NCBI RefSeq assembly: GCF_000155975.1
Contig: NZ_GG730302.1
Location: 212,599 to 276,598 of the forward strand
DNA length: 64,000 nucleotides
Direction of reading: 5' to 3'
From: Citrobacter youngae ATCC 29220
Lineage (GTDB): Bacteria; Pseudomonadota; Gammaproteobacteria; Enterobacterales; Enterobacteriaceae
Shown here one piece after another: positions 8,573 through 18,135 of this stretch. The notes beneath the pieces were generated by a model, which was not told where the DNA came from, made no database searches, and was given only the letters and a program-made list of their open reading frames with translations. The position numbers were made by a program, and so were the translations under genes. The first letter of the stretch is position 1, and every line of letters starts with the position of its first letter.

Positions 8573-10874
8573 GCGCCAGGTTTGGTCCGCTGTATTTTTC
8601 GAGCCAGACCAGCGCCGTGTTGCCCGCGCAGCCGTTCCCCAGCTTCGAGCTGGGGAGATCTTTGGTCAGCACGTTGACGGCGCCATTTTTACAAATCCCG
8701 TTGGCAGCAAGGTCTAAATCAGGCCAGGCGCCTTCATGAATACAGATGACGCCGGGTTTGATTCCCGTCGTTACGACCGCTCCCGCCAGAATTTGCCCAC
8801 GCGAGTTCCACACCCTGACCGTGTCGCCATCCACAATGCCGCGCGCGTTGGCGTCCTGCGGATGAATCGTTACCGGCTCACGATCCGCTACCGCATACTG
8901 CTCGCGCAATGCGCTGTAGTTAAGCTGACTGTGCAAACGGTGCGCCGGATGGGCGGAAAGCAACTGTAGCTGCTCCGGCCCGGCGTTACCGAACCACTCA
9001 TCCGGCTCCAGCCACATCGGGTGCCCACCACAATCCGCATAGCCGTAACCGGCAATCCTCGCACAGTAGATTTCAATTTTGCCGCTGTCCGTTTTCAGCG
9101 GATGCGCCTGCGGGTCGCGGCGAAAATCCGCAAAACGGATAAACCGCGCGCTGGCGGCGTTTTCCGGCATTTCGATCAGCGCGTTCTGCTGCCAAAACTC
9201 GGTGAAAGGCGGCAGCGTGACCTGCTGACTGGCCCCGCGTTGCCCGGCCATGTTGTAAAAGGTCTCCAGCCACGCCAGCTCGCTTTTCCCTTCGGTGAAG
9301 CGTTCATACCCGCCCTCTTCCCAGCGCTCGCTCAGTTCGGCAAAGACATCAAAGTCATTACGCGCCTCCCCTTGCGGCGGTACAACCTGCTGCATCGGCA
9401 CCAGATGCTGGTTGCTGTAATCGCCGGTCATGGTCAAATCATTACGCTCAAAAGACGTGGTCGCCGGCAGTACGATATCGGCATGCTTCGCTGCGGCGGT
9501 CCAGAAACATTCCGAGATAACCACCAGCTCCGGTTTTTGCCAGGCGCGAATCAGACGGTTGGTGTCCTGGTGATGAGTAAAGTTAGCCCCGCCAGCCCAC
9601 CACAGCATCCGGATGTCCGGGAAATGGCGGTCCATTCCGTTGTGCTGGTAAAAACCACCAGGGTTCTCCAGCGCTTCGACAATTCGCGCCACCGGGATTT
9701 TATCCACCGCATCGGTGCCGCCTTTAACGCTGCCCTGCATTGAAGCCAGCACCGCAGCCCGGCGCGTTGGATTACCGCCGTTGGCAAAATGGTACGACAG
9801 CCCAAAGCCACCGCCTGGCGTGCCGATTTGCCCGAGCATGGCGGCCAGGGTGACGATCATCCAGTGCTTCTGTTCGCCATACTGCTGGCGCTGCATGCCC
9901 CATCCGGCCATCAGCATGGTGGTATTTTGGTGAAATATCGCCGCCAGTTCGCGTATTTTCGCCGCTGAAATACCACAAATATCAGCCGCCCATTCCGCCG
10001 TTTTTGCAATATCGTCAGATTTACCCAGCAGATAGTCAGCAAAACGGTCATAGCCGGTCGTACAGCGGGCGAGAAAGTCCGCGTCATGCCAGCCGTTTTC
10101 CACCAGCGTATGCGCGATCCCCAGCATCAGCGCCACGTCGGTCCCCATATGCGGGGCGATCCATTCCATCTTATCGCCAAAGAAATCGACGCTTTCCGAT
10201 CGCATCGGATCGATGCAGATCAACCGTTTCCCGCTGTTGCGCAATGCCTCAAAGTAAGCAAGACCCTGTTCGTCGGAGGCGTTCCAGGCAATCTTCAGGG
10301 TATTCAGCGGATTCGCGCTCCATAACACCACCACTTCGCTATACTCCAGCACCACCGGCCAGCTGGTCTGCTGCTGGTAAACTTCGTTGCTCCCCACCAC
10401 GTACGGCATAATGGCCTGCGCAGCCCCTGTCGAGTAATCTCCCAGATGCCCGGTATAACCGCCCGCCAGCGCCATATAACGCTGTAGCAGGGTCGCGGCT
10501 TTGTGTAACACGCCATTGGAGCGCCAGCCGTAGGAACCGGCAAAAATAGAGGCCGGGCCGTAGCTCTCTCGGATGCGTTTATGCTGCGTGTGGATAAGAT
10601 TCAGCGCCTCGTCCCAACTGACGCGAACAAATTCATCCTGCCCGCGCACACCCTGCGGATCCTCCGGCGAGGCGAGAAAACCTTTACGCACCATGGGAAA
10701 ACGCACCCGCGTCTTACCGTGTACCTGGTCGCGCACCACGGTTTGCAAAGAGTTGGGATGAGCGGCGGGCAGCGCGCCGCGAGAGGAGAAAACCGTTTCG
10801 CCATCGGTTTCGACGAGGATGGGCCCCCAGTGGGCGGCGGTTAACACCGAATAACGTGCGGGTGAATTAGCCAA
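8541..10874 (-). CDS. bisC: Biotin sulfoxide reductase BisC
   Basis: BisC is a cytoplasmic molybdenum-cofactor enzyme of the DMSO reductase family. It reduces biotin sulfoxide to biotin and, in E. coli, also L-methionine S-sulfoxide. The 777 residues lack a Tat signal, as expected. The molybdenum ligand serine sits in GDYSTG (Ser148), and C-terminal cofactor-binding motifs such as [29 protein letters not shown] (residues split across the pterin site) are conserved. The start is a TTG codon at 10874, with AGGAG about seven bases upstream and no nearer ATG. The 3' end runs 32 bases into yiaC. Confidence 0.96.
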   Translation of the reverse strand: MANSPARYSVLTAAHWGPILVETDGETVFSSRGALPAAHPNSLQTVVRDQVHGKTRVRFPMVRKGFLASPEDPQGVRGQDEFVRVSWDEALNLIHTQHKRIRESYGPASIFAGSYGWRSNGVLHKAATLLQRYMALAGGYTGHLGDYSTGAAQAIMPYVVGSNEVYQQQTSWPVVLEYSEVVVLWSANPLNTLKIAWNASDEQGLAYFEALRNSGKRLICIDPMRSESVDFFGDKMEWIAPHMGTDVALMLGIAHTLVENGWHDADFLARCTTGYDRFADYLLGKSDDIAKTAEWAADICGISAAKIRELAAIFHQNTTMLMAGWGMQRQQYGEQKHWMIVTLAAMLGQIGTPGGGFGLSYHFANGGNPTRRAAVLASMQGSVKGGTDAVDKIPVARIVEALENPGGFYQHNGMDRHFPDIRMLWWAGGANFTHHQDTNRLIRAWQKPELVVISECFWTAAAKHADIVLPATTSFERNDLTMTGDYSNQHLVPMQQVVPPQGEARNDFDVFAELSERWEEGGYERFTEGKSELAWLETFYNMAGQRGASQQVTLPPFTEFWQQNALIEMPENAASARFIRFADFRRDPQAHPLKTDSGKIEIYCARIAGYGYADCGGHPMWLEPDEWFGNAGPEQLQLLSAHPAHRLHSQLNYSALREQYAVADREPVTIHPQDANARGIVDGDTVRVWNSRGQILAGAVVTTGIKPGVICIHEGAWPDLDLAANGICKNGAVNVLTKDLPSSKLGNGCAGNTALVWLEKYSGPNLALTAFDPPASP

Positions 10875-11031
10875 GATGGCGCTCCTGAATACGATGTGAC
10901 GGCTTATTTATTATGCCGTTCAATGTTACTTACAAATTTCAGAGTCTTCCCTGGAATTTTCTTCATGTTCACACGTCATAATCAGCCGCCACGGTCGCTG
11001 TGGTAAAGAAAAAAGTCATTAAGGAATTAAG

Positions 11032-11694
11032 ATGAAGAAACGTGTATTTGTTATTGCTGCCATCGTGAGCGGCGCCCTGGCAGTTTCTGGCTGCACAACA
11101 AACCCTTACACCGGCGAACGCGAAGCGGGTAAATCCGGTATTGGCGCGGGCATTGGCTCTCTGGTCGGCGCGGGCATTGGCGCACTCTCTTCTTCGAAGA
11201 AAGATCGCGGCAAAGGAGCTCTGATTGGCGCGGCGGCTGGCGCAGCCGTTGGCGGCGGCATCGGCTATTACATGGACGTGCAGGAAGCAAAACTGCGCGA
11301 AAAAATGCAGGGAACGGGCGTCAGCGTGACGCGTAGTGGCGATAACATCATCCTGAATATGCCAAATAACGTCACCTTCGACAGCAACAGCAGCAATCTG
11401 AAGCCTGCCGGGGCAAACACCCTGACCGGCGTGGCAATGGTACTGAAAGAGTACGATAAAACCGCCGTCAACGTGCTGGGCTTTACCGACAGCACCGGCA
11501 GCCAGGATCTGAATATGCGTCTGTCGCAGCAGCGCGCGGACTCCGTTGCCAGCGCCCTGATCACTCAAGGGGTCGCGGCTAACCGTATCCGCACTCAGGG
11601 TATGGGCCCGGCGAATCCGATCGCCAGCAACAGCACCGCCGAAGGGAAAGCGCAGAACCGTCGCGTAGAGATCACGTTGAGTCCTGTGCAGTAA
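11032..11694 (+). CDS. yiaD: OmpA-family outer-membrane lipoprotein YiaD
   Basis: YiaD is a 220-residue lipoprotein with lipobox AVSGC (acylated Cys21). A glycine-rich segment follows (about residues 34-85, GIGAGIGSLVGAGIGALSS), similar to Gly-zipper proteins. The C terminus is an OmpA-like peptidoglycan-binding domain with NVLGFTDSTGSQDLNMRLSQ and the terminal NRRVEI motif. In E. coli it is a multicopy suppressor of a bamB defect. It is a single gene: a REP pair and the regulator of the next operon follow. Confidence 0.96.
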   Translation: MKKRVFVIAAIVSGALAVSGCTTNPYTGEREAGKSGIGAGIGSLVGAGIGALSSSKKDRGKGALIGAAAGAAVGGGIGYYMDVQEAKLREKMQGTGVSVTRSGDNIILNMPNNVTFDSNSSNLKPAGANTLTGVAMVLKEYDKTAVNVLGFTDSTGSQDLNMRLSQQRADSVASALITQGVAANRIRTQGMGPANPIASNSTAEGKAQNRRVEITLSPVQ

Positions 11695-11701
11695 TCGTTG
11701 A

Positions 11702-11773
11702 GCCGGGTGGCGGCTTCGCCTCACCTGGCCTACGTTCGACATGCAGGCCCGGTAAGCGCAGCGCCACCGGGCA
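11702..11773. repeat. BIME (REP pair) after yiaD
   Basis: Two REP-like palindromes in opposite orientation, GCCGGGTGGCGGCTTCGCC and GGCCCGGTAAGCGCAGCG, followed by CCACCGGGC, fill the gap between yiaD and the LacI-type regulator. Confidence 0.8.
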
Positions 11774-11835
11774 AATTACTTGCTTCATCAGATTTTCCCG
11801 CTAAGGTATTCTCACTAAATTCAGGGAAATCAGCG

Positions 11836-12852
11836 ATGAGCAAATCAACACGGGCAACCATCAGCGATGTGGCGAAAGCCGCAAAAACCGGCAAGACCAG
11901 CATTTCACGTTATCTCAATGGTGAAAAGCACCTGCTTTCCGACGCGCTGCTGGCCCGCATTGAACAAGCCATTGCCGATCTCGACTATCGCCCCAGCCTG
12001 ATGGCGCGCGGCCTGAAACACGGTCGAACCCGCCTGATTGGCCTGATCATCGCCGATATAACCAATCCCTACTCCGTCAACGTATTGAGCGGTATTGAAG
12101 CCGCCTGCCGTGACAAAGGTTTTACCCCGCTGGTGTGTAACACCAACAACGAAGTGGATCAGGAGCTGCATTATCTCGACCTGCTGCGCAGCTACCAGGT
12201 TGAGGGGATTGTGGTCAACGCCGTTGGGATGCGCGAAGAGGGGCTGAACCGCCTGCAACAGTCTGCGCTGCCGATGGTGCTGATTGACCGTAAAATTCCG
12301 GATTTCGCCTGCGATATGGTCGGGCTGGATAACACCCAGGCGGCAACGGTTGCCACGGAACATCTGGTCGAGCAAGGTTTTGAAGCCATCCTGTTCCTCA
12401 GCGAACCGCTGGGCATGGTGAATACCCGCCGCGAGCGCCTGAGCGCCTTTCGCGCCACGCTCGCACGTTACCCCGGCGTTATCGCGCAGAACGCAGAAGT
12501 CCCGCTGGCGGATAACGCCCAGTTGGATGACACGCTGCGCCAGTTCCACCAGCAGCATCGCGGCATGCGTAAAGCCGTTATCTCCGCCAACGGCGCCCTC
12601 ACGCTACAGGTTGCCCGCGCCCTGAAGCGCATTGGCCTCAACTGGGGCAGCGACATCGGCCTGCTCGGGTTTGACGAACTGGAATGGGCTGAACTGGCGG
12701 GTGTCGGTATTACCACGCTGAAACAACCCACATGGCAGATTGGCTACACCGCCGTGGAGCAGGTCGTACGCCGGATCGACGGCGGCTCCGCTGCCATTCA
12801 GGAACAGGTTTTCTCTGGTGAACTGATCGTGCGCGGCTCTACCGCCCGCTAA
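11836..12852 (+). CDS. ptxS: LacI-family regulator of the 2-ketogluconate operon (PtxS-like)
   Basis: This is a 338-residue LacI/GalR repressor with an N-terminal helix-turn-helix (TISDVAKAAKTGKTSISRYL, residues about 8-27) and a periplasmic-binding-like sensor domain. It stands directly before kguE-kguK-kguT-ghrB on the same strand. The gap before kguE holds a perfect palindrome almost identical to the Pseudomonas PtxS operator. By analogy it represses the operon until 2-ketogluconate (or a phosphate derivative) binds. The ATG at 11836 was taken rather than upstream in-frame starts, because the domain begins here. The name PtxS is inferred from context and operator. Confidence 0.82.
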   Translation: MSKSTRATISDVAKAAKTGKTSISRYLNGEKHLLSDALLARIEQAIADLDYRPSLMARGLKHGRTRLIGLIIADITNPYSVNVLSGIEAACRDKGFTPLVCNTNNEVDQELHYLDLLRSYQVEGIVVNAVGMREEGLNRLQQSALPMVLIDRKIPDFACDMVGLDNTQAATVATEHLVEQGFEAILFLSEPLGMVNTRRERLSAFRATLARYPGVIAQNAEVPLADNAQLDDTLRQFHQQHRGMRKAVISANGALTLQVARALKRIGLNWGSDIGLLGFDELEWAELAGVGITTLKQPTWQIGYTAVEQVVRRIDGGSAAIQEQVFSGELIVRGSTAR

Positions 12853-12900
12853 ATTTCCTTCGTGATGGTGATCATAAATTCGACATCATTGGCTTTTCTT

Positions 12901-12914
12901 TGGAACCGGTTCCA
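12901..12914. promoter_or_regulatory. Palindromic LacI-type operator before kguE
   Basis: TGGAACCGGTTCCA is a perfect 14-base palindrome with the central CCGG usual for LacI-family sites. The Pseudomonas PtxS consensus is TGAAACCGGTTTCA, two symmetric changes away. It lies 38 bases before the kguE start. Confidence 0.85.
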
Positions 12915-12952
12915 TCTAGCGTTATAGCAAGAACGCTGGTTTTGGAGTTTCC

Positions 12953-13702
12953 ATGAAAAGAAAAATTATGGTGGTCACCGCCGCCTACGGCTACGAGCAG
13001 GTCCGCGCAGTGGGGGGACAAACCGCCATGCTGCCCATTATTGCCGAAGCCGGTGCCGATGGCGTCGAAATTCGCCGCGAGATGCTGACCGACGCCGAAC
13101 TCAACACGCTGCCAACAATGGCCTCCGCGATTGAAATCTTCGGTCTGCTGGCCTGTTACTCAGCGCCGGAGCCGCTGTTCCTTGAGGATGGTCGCCTCAA
13201 TCCACGCCTTCCGGCGCTACTTGCGGAAGCGCAGGCTCTGCAGGCGCTATGGTTAAAAGTCTCCCTCGGCCATTTTTCCCATACCGAACAGTTCGACGTT
13301 TTACGTACATGGCTGGACACCAGCGGAATGGAGCTGGTTGTCGAAAACGATCAAACCGCCTGCGGGCGTCTGCAGCCGATGCGGCGCTTTAACGAAGCCT
13401 GCCAGACGCAGAACCTGCCGATATCGCTGACCTTTGATATGGGCAACTGGCTGTGGGTTGGCGACTCTCCGGAACAGGCGGCGCAGAACCTGGCGTCAAC
13501 CGTTGGGTATATCCATGTCAAAGCCGCGGTTACGCATCGCGACGGCTACCGCGCCGTACCGCCCGATGCGGCAGACTCACGCTGGCTGGCGCTGCTAAAA
13601 ACGCTGCCTGCGGATGTACCGCGCGGTATTGAATTCCCCCTGGAAGGGGACGATTTGACGGCGGTAACCCGCCACTACGTCGAGCTGTTACGCGAGGAGT
13701 AA
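12953..13702 (+). CDS. kguE: KguE-like sugar epimerase/isomerase of the 2-ketogluconate operon
   Basis: KguE is a 249-residue TIM-barrel protein of the xylose isomerase-like family (AP endonuclease 2 type). Acidic and histidine residues in typical metal-site contexts are seen at VVENDQTACG, LTFDMGNWLWVG, YIHVKA and GIEFPLEGDD. In Pseudomonas kguE is the first gene of the kguEKTD operon; its exact reaction is not settled. The ATG at 12953 follows a TTGGAG ribosome site. kguK begins three bases after its stop, so the two are translated together. Confidence 0.82.
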   Translation: MKRKIMVVTAAYGYEQVRAVGGQTAMLPIIAEAGADGVEIRREMLTDAELNTLPTMASAIEIFGLLACYSAPEPLFLEDGRLNPRLPALLAEAQALQALWLKVSLGHFSHTEQFDVLRTWLDTSGMELVVENDQTACGRLQPMRRFNEACQTQNLPISLTFDMGNWLWVGDSPEQAAQNLASTVGYIHVKAAVTHRDGYRAVPPDAADSRWLALLKTLPADVPRGIEFPLEGDDLTAVTRHYVELLREE

Positions 13703-13705
13703 CGC

Positions 13706-14644
13706 ATGAAAAATTCACTGGATGTGGTCACCATTGGTGAAGCGATGGCGATGTTTGTCGCCACGCAAACCGGCGACCTGGCGAATGTAGAGCAGTTTAT
13801 CAAGCGCGTTGCAGGCGCTGAACTCAACGTGGCGACCGGTCTTGCTCGTCTGGGCCTGAAGGTCGGCTGGGTGAGCCGCGTAGGCAACGACAGTTTTGGC
13901 CGTTTTATTATTAAGTCGCTGGAAAAAGAAGGGATTGATGCGCAGGGAGTCACCCAGGACGCGCGTTACGCAACCGGCTTTCAGCTTAAATCTAAGGTCG
14001 AAAATGGAACCGATCCCATTGTGGAATACTTCCGCAAAGGTTCCGCTGCCAGCCACCTCAGCGCGGAGGATTACCACGAGGACTATTTTGCCAGCGCGCG
14101 GCACCTGCACCTGAGCGGCGTGGCGGCCGCGCTTTCCGCCAGCTCCTATGAGCTACTGGCGCATACCGCCCGCGCCATGAAAGCTCAGGGTAAAACCCTC
14201 TCATTTGACCCGAATTTGCGTCCGGTGCTGTGGAAAAGCGAGGCCGAGATGGTGGAAAAACTGAACCGGCTGGCATTCCAGGCTGACTGGGTTTTGCCCG
14301 GATTAAAAGAGGGCATGATTTTAACCGGGCAGCAGACGCCTGAAGCCATCGCCGACTTTTATCTGCGCCATGGGGTGAAGGCCGTGATCGTCAAAACCGG
14401 GGCCGATGGCGCCTGGTACAAAACCGCCAGCGGCGAGCAAGGCTGCGTCGCACCGGTAAAAGTCGACAACGTGGTCGATACGGTCGGCGCAGGCGATGGC
14501 TTTGCCGTGGGCGTTATCAGCGCCCTGCTGGAAGGCCGCACGATGCAGCAGGCGGTGACCCGCGGCAATAAAATTGGCGCCCTGGCCATTCAGGTTCAGG
14601 GCGACAGCGAAGGATTACCCACACGTGAACAATTAGGGGAATAA
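13706..14644 (+). CDS. kguK: 2-ketogluconate kinase (PfkB family)
   Basis: KguK phosphorylates 2-keto-D-gluconate to 6-phospho-2-ketogluconate. The 312 residues follow the ribokinase fold, with the N-terminal glycine motif (VVTIGEAMAMF, then GAELNVATGLARLGL) and the C-terminal ATP/catalytic motif DTVGAGDGFAVG, where Asp264 is the predicted base. 2-Keto-3-deoxygluconate kinase (KdgK) is the main alternative on sequence alone. The neighbours KguE, KguT and the 2-ketoaldonate reductase GhrB favour ketogluconate. It is tightly coupled to kguE. Confidence 0.85.
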   Translation: MKNSLDVVTIGEAMAMFVATQTGDLANVEQFIKRVAGAELNVATGLARLGLKVGWVSRVGNDSFGRFIIKSLEKEGIDAQGVTQDARYATGFQLKSKVENGTDPIVEYFRKGSAASHLSAEDYHEDYFASARHLHLSGVAAALSASSYELLAHTARAMKAQGKTLSFDPNLRPVLWKSEAEMVEKLNRLAFQADWVLPGLKEGMILTGQQTPEAIADFYLRHGVKAVIVKTGADGAWYKTASGEQGCVAPVKVDNVVDTVGAGDGFAVGVISALLEGRTMQQAVTRGNKIGALAIQVQGDSEGLPTREQLGE

Positions 14645-14656
14645 ACCCCCGACCAA

Positions 14657-14677
14657 CTCTGTACCCTACATACAGAG
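14657..14677 (+). promoter_or_regulatory. Small hairpin between kguK and kguT
   Basis: CTCTGTA and TACAGAG form a perfect 7-bp stem with a 7-base loop, 32 bases before the kguT start. No T run follows, so it is more likely a processing or stability element than a terminator. Confidence 0.45.
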
Positions 14678-14708
14678 GCGGCGTATCAGCATAACCAGAG
14701 GGCAGTCT

Positions 14709-15989
14709 ATGAATAGCTCAACCAATGCAGCAAAACGCTGGTGGTACATCATGCCAATCGTGTTTATCACGTATAGCCTGGCGTACCTTGACCGCGCGAA
14801 CTTCAGCTTCGCCTCCGCAGCCGGAATAAACGAGGATCTCGGCATTACCAAAGGGATCTCTTCCCTGCTGGGCGCGCTGTTTTTCCTTGGCTACTTCTTC
14901 TTCCAGATCCCGGGCGCGATTTATGCCGAGCGCCGCAGCGTACGAAAACTGATTTTTGTCTGCCTGATCCTGTGGGGTGCTTGCGCGTCGCTGACCGGTA
15001 TAGTCAGTAATATTCCGATGCTGGCCGCTATCCGCTTTATTCTTGGCGTCGTAGAAGCCGCGGTCATGCCCGCAATGCTGATTTACATCAGCAACTGGTT
15101 TACGAAATCCGAGCGTTCACGCGCCAACACCTTCCTGATCCTCGGTAATCCGGTTACCGTTCTGTGGATGTCCGTGGTTTCCGGTTATCTGATTCAGGCG
15201 CTGGGCTGGCGGGAAATGTTTATCATCGAGGGATTCCCGGCCATCATCTGGGCGTTCTGCTGGTGGGTACTGGTAAAAGACAAACCGTCGCAGGTTGGCT
15301 GGCTGTCAGAATCCGAAAAAGCCGCCCTGCAGGCCCAACTGGAACAAGAGCAGCAGGGCATCAAAGCCGTGCGTAACTACAGCGAAGCCTTCCGCTCACG
15401 TAACGTTATCCTGCTGTGTATGCAGTACTTTGCCTGGAGCATTGGCGTCTACGGTTTTGTGCTGTGGCTACCGTCCATTATCCGCAACGGCGGCGCAAAT
15501 CTGGGGATGGTGGAAGTTGGCTGGCTGTCATCCGTACCGTATCTGGCGGCGACGGCGGCGATGATCCTCGTCTCATGGGCTTCCGATAAACTGCAAAACC
15601 GTAAGCTGTTTGTCTGGCCGCTGCTGCTGATTGCCGCTTTCGCCTTTATCGGCTCCTGGGCGGTGGGCGCAGACCACTTCTGGATTTCTTACACGCTGTT
15701 GGTTATTGCGGGCGCGGCAATGTACGCCCCCTATGGCCCCTTCTTCGCCATCATCCCGGAAATGCTGCCGCGCAACGTCGCCGGGGGCGCAATGGCGCTG
15801 ATTAACAGCATGGGGGCGTTAGGATCATTCTTTGGCTCCTGGTTTGTCGGCTACCTCAATGGCGCAACCGGCAGTCCGTCCGCCTCGTACATTTTTATGG
15901 GGGTAGCGCTTTTTGCCTCAGTATGGCTAACTTTAATTGTTAAGCCTGCTAATAATTCCCAAATTCCGGTTGGCGCACGCCACGCTTAA
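14709..15989 (+). CDS. kguT: 2-ketogluconate transporter KguT (MFS, anion:cation symporter type)
   Basis: KguT is a 426-residue major facilitator carrier with 12 predicted helices. The N-terminal motif TYSLAYLDRANFSFA and the pattern after helix 2 mark the anion:cation symporter (ACS/phthalate-like) family, whose members import sugar acids. Its position between the ketogluconate kinase and reductase genes supports uptake of 2-keto-D-gluconate. The gene lies 64 bases after kguK and 22 bases before ghrB. Confidence 0.87.
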   Translation: MNSSTNAAKRWWYIMPIVFITYSLAYLDRANFSFASAAGINEDLGITKGISSLLGALFFLGYFFFQIPGAIYAERRSVRKLIFVCLILWGACASLTGIVSNIPMLAAIRFILGVVEAAVMPAMLIYISNWFTKSERSRANTFLILGNPVTVLWMSVVSGYLIQALGWREMFIIEGFPAIIWAFCWWVLVKDKPSQVGWLSESEKAALQAQLEQEQQGIKAVRNYSEAFRSRNVILLCMQYFAWSIGVYGFVLWLPSIIRNGGANLGMVEVGWLSSVPYLAATAAMILVSWASDKLQNRKLFVWPLLLIAAFAFIGSWAVGADHFWISYTLLVIAGAAMYAPYGPFFAIIPEMLPRNVAGGAMALINSMGALGSFFGSWFVGYLNGATGSPSASYIFMGVALFASVWLTLIVKPANNSQIPVGARHA

Positions 15990-16011
15990 ATTTTAACTTA
16001 CGGAGATCCGC

Positions 16012-16986
16012 ATGAAGCCGTCCATTATTCTCTATAAAGCGTTACCTGACGATTTACTGCATCGCCTGGAAGAGCATTTTACCGTGACTCAGGTGCCTAA
16101 CCTGCGCCCGGAAACGGTCGCCCAGCACGCCGAGGCCTTTGCCAGCGCAGAAGGTCTGCTGGGCTCCAGTGAAGCCGTCAATACCGCCCTGCTGGAGAAA
16201 ATGCCCAGGCTGTGTGCGACATCCACGATTTCCGTAGGTTATGACAACTTCGACGTCGATGCCCTCAATGCACGTAAGGTCCTGCTGATGCACACGCCAA
16301 CCGTGCTAACGGAAACCGTCGCTGATACGGTGATGGCATTGGTGTTAAGCACCGCCCGCCGCGTGGTGGAAGTCGCTGAACGGGTTAAGTCTGGCGAATG
16401 GACCAAAAGTATCGGGCCGGACTGGTTTGGTACCGATGTGCACCACAAAACGCTGGGGATTGTCGGCATGGGCCGTATTGGCCTGGCGCTGGCGCAACGT
16501 GCGCACTTCGGCTTTAGCATGCCGATCCTCTATAACGCGCGCCGTCATCATCAGGAAGCGGAAGAACGCTTTAACGCGCGTTACTGCGATCTCGACATGC
16601 TGTTGCAGGAGTCTGATTTTGTCTGCCTGATCCTGCCGCTGACCGACGAAACGCACCATCTGTTCAGTACCGCGCAGTTTGCCAAAATGAAGTCTTCCGC
16701 CATTTTCATTAACGCTGGACGTGGTCCGGTGGTTGATGAAAAAGCGCTGATTGCCGCGCTGCAAAACGGCGAAATCCATGCCGCGGGTCTGGATGTGTTT
16801 GAACAGGAACCATTAGCGGCGGACTCGCCGCTGCTGTCGCTGCCAAACGTGGTGGCCGTGCCGCACATTGGTTCAGCCACGCACGAAACGCGCTATAACA
16901 TGGCAGCCTGTGCGGTGGATAACTTAATCGATGCGCTGCAAGGAAGAGTGGAGAAGAACTGCGTCAACCCACAAGTCGCGCGATAA
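16012..16986 (+). CDS. ghrB: Glyoxylate/hydroxypyruvate/2-ketogluconate reductase GhrB (KguD role)
   Basis: GhrB is an NADPH-dependent D-2-hydroxyacid dehydrogenase of 324 residues, the same length as E. coli GhrB. The Rossmann motif is [18 protein letters not shown]. The catalytic Arg lies in [10 protein letters not shown] and the His in [11 protein letters not shown]. The E. coli enzyme reduces glyoxylate, hydroxypyruvate and 2-keto-gluconate. Here it is the last gene of a kgu operon, exactly where Pseudomonas has kguD (6-phospho-2-ketogluconate reductase). That suggests its work in this strain is to close the pathway to 6-phosphogluconate. Confidence 0.95.
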   Translation: MKPSIILYKALPDDLLHRLEEHFTVTQVPNLRPETVAQHAEAFASAEGLLGSSEAVNTALLEKMPRLCATSTISVGYDNFDVDALNARKVLLMHTPTVLTETVADTVMALVLSTARRVVEVAERVKSGEWTKSIGPDWFGTDVHHKTLGIVGMGRIGLALAQRAHFGFSMPILYNARRHHQEAEERFNARYCDLDMLLQESDFVCLILPLTDETHHLFSTAQFAKMKSSAIFINAGRGPVVDEKALIAALQNGEIHAAGLDVFEQEPLAADSPLLSLPNVVAVPHIGSATHETRYNMAACAVDNLIDALQGRVEKNCVNPQVAR

Positions 16987-16990
16987 ACAA

Positions 16991-17023
16991 AAGGCCGGGC
17001 AGCGCTCACGCTTACCCGGCCTT
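16991..17023. terminator. Bidirectional terminator between ghrB and yiaF
   Basis: AAGGCCGGG and CCCGGCCTT form a perfect 9-bp stem around a 15-base loop, between two convergent genes. Confidence 0.8.
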
Positions 17024-17044
17024 CCATCGATTACAGCACTCTCT

Positions 17045-17755
17045 TTACTGAGCGGCATTCACCGCAGCAGTCCAGGCTTGAGTAAACGCCTGATGCTGAG
17101 CAGCCAATGGGCCAATCAGCGTATTGTACTGACTTGCCTGCTGTGAAGTTGGGAACTGGATACCATTGGCGACAAAGCTCACCTGCGTATCCTGCTGCGC
17201 CACAAAATCACCGACCTGCACCAACTGCTGCGTGAAGATTTGCGCGGCAGGGATCAGCGGCTGCAACGCCTCTGCGGGGACAGTGACGACTTTATTGTAA
17301 ACCTGATCGAAAACCGGCTTCAGATCGTCGCCTTGCTTCAGCGCGCCATGCGCAGCATCTGCCTGCAGTTTCGCATTCTGCAACTGTTGCCCCAACACAC
17401 CCAGAGCGCCATTTGCCTGACGCAGCGGTTCACGCTGAGTCACATAATCCTGAGGAACACGAATGGCATTTACGCTATCGACCACCGGGCGCAGACCGGA
17501 GTCCATCGCCTGATTAACCTGCTGCGAATAGCCATACAGAATCGCGTAATCGGACACAAACGGGCCAAACTGTTTTTTCTGATCGGCGGTCAGCGTTGGT
17601 AAACGCTCCCCGCTACGCATTGCAGTATTCTGCAGAAAATCGATAAACGCTTTGCGCTGATCGCCTTCTTTATCAAAACACCCACTCAGGCCAACTACCA
17701 TTAAGAGCGCCAAAACAGGCGCAAACCAGCGAGAGCAGGACTTACCTGTCGCCAT
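17045..17755 (-). CDS. yiaF: DUF3053 lipoprotein YiaF
   Basis: YiaF is a 236-residue predicted lipoprotein of unknown function with lipobox GLSGC (Cys26). The mature part is largely helical and rich in Gln and Ala (for example QQVNQAMDSGLRPVVDSVNA), as in the DUF3053 family. The start MATGKSCSRW at 17755 matches E. coli; an in-frame ATG 20 codons upstream would put the lipobox unusually far in. It is convergent with ghrB. Confidence 0.9.
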   Translation of the reverse strand: MATGKSCSRWFAPVLALLMVVGLSGCFDKEGDQRKAFIDFLQNTAMRSGERLPTLTADQKKQFGPFVSDYAILYGYSQQVNQAMDSGLRPVVDSVNAIRVPQDYVTQREPLRQANGALGVLGQQLQNAKLQADAAHGALKQGDDLKPVFDQVYNKVVTVPAEALQPLIPAAQIFTQQLVQVGDFVAQQDTQVSFVANGIQFPTSQQASQYNTLIGPLAAQHQAFTQAWTAAVNAAQ

Positions 17756-18135
17756 TTTAATACTCCTTTCACCCAAAAATGCGCACAACGACACCCGCGT
17801 GCCAGACGTTGACAAGGATAGTCCAGGTCAGCCTCGCAAGATACCCTTTCCGCGTAATCTTGTGAGGGAAAATAACCGCTCCCGCCACCCTTTGTTTTGC
17901 TAAACAATGCGCCACTCACCGCCCGGCGTCATATTTTCGTTATCTTTACAATCGGGAACGATCGATCGGAGATCGCGACCTTAATCAGTTTGTTAGCCTG
18001 TAAACGCCTGGCGCTCGCGCTCCGCTGAAACGAATCCATCACGCAAACCTTACATCCGACTTCATTTTTTCCGACTACTCTTAATGAGCTTCGATGAAAT
18101 TCACGATCCCGCTGTGTGATTTATAGGAGTTCTCA
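17756..18135. other. Divergent promoter region of yiaF and yiaG
   Basis: This stretch has no gene. It must hold the promoters for yiaF (leftward) and yiaG (rightward). A palindromic stretch, CGATCGATCG-like, near 17958-17975 is visible. Nothing else is recognised. Confidence 0.4.

Noticed and set aside
10969-11742. 257-codon minus-strand frame opposite yiaD
   Set aside because: Antisense of the conserved lipoprotein gene.
11698-11835. Upstream extension of the LacI-type gene by 46 codons
   Set aside because: The extension lies in a REP pair; the DNA-binding domain begins at the 11836 start.
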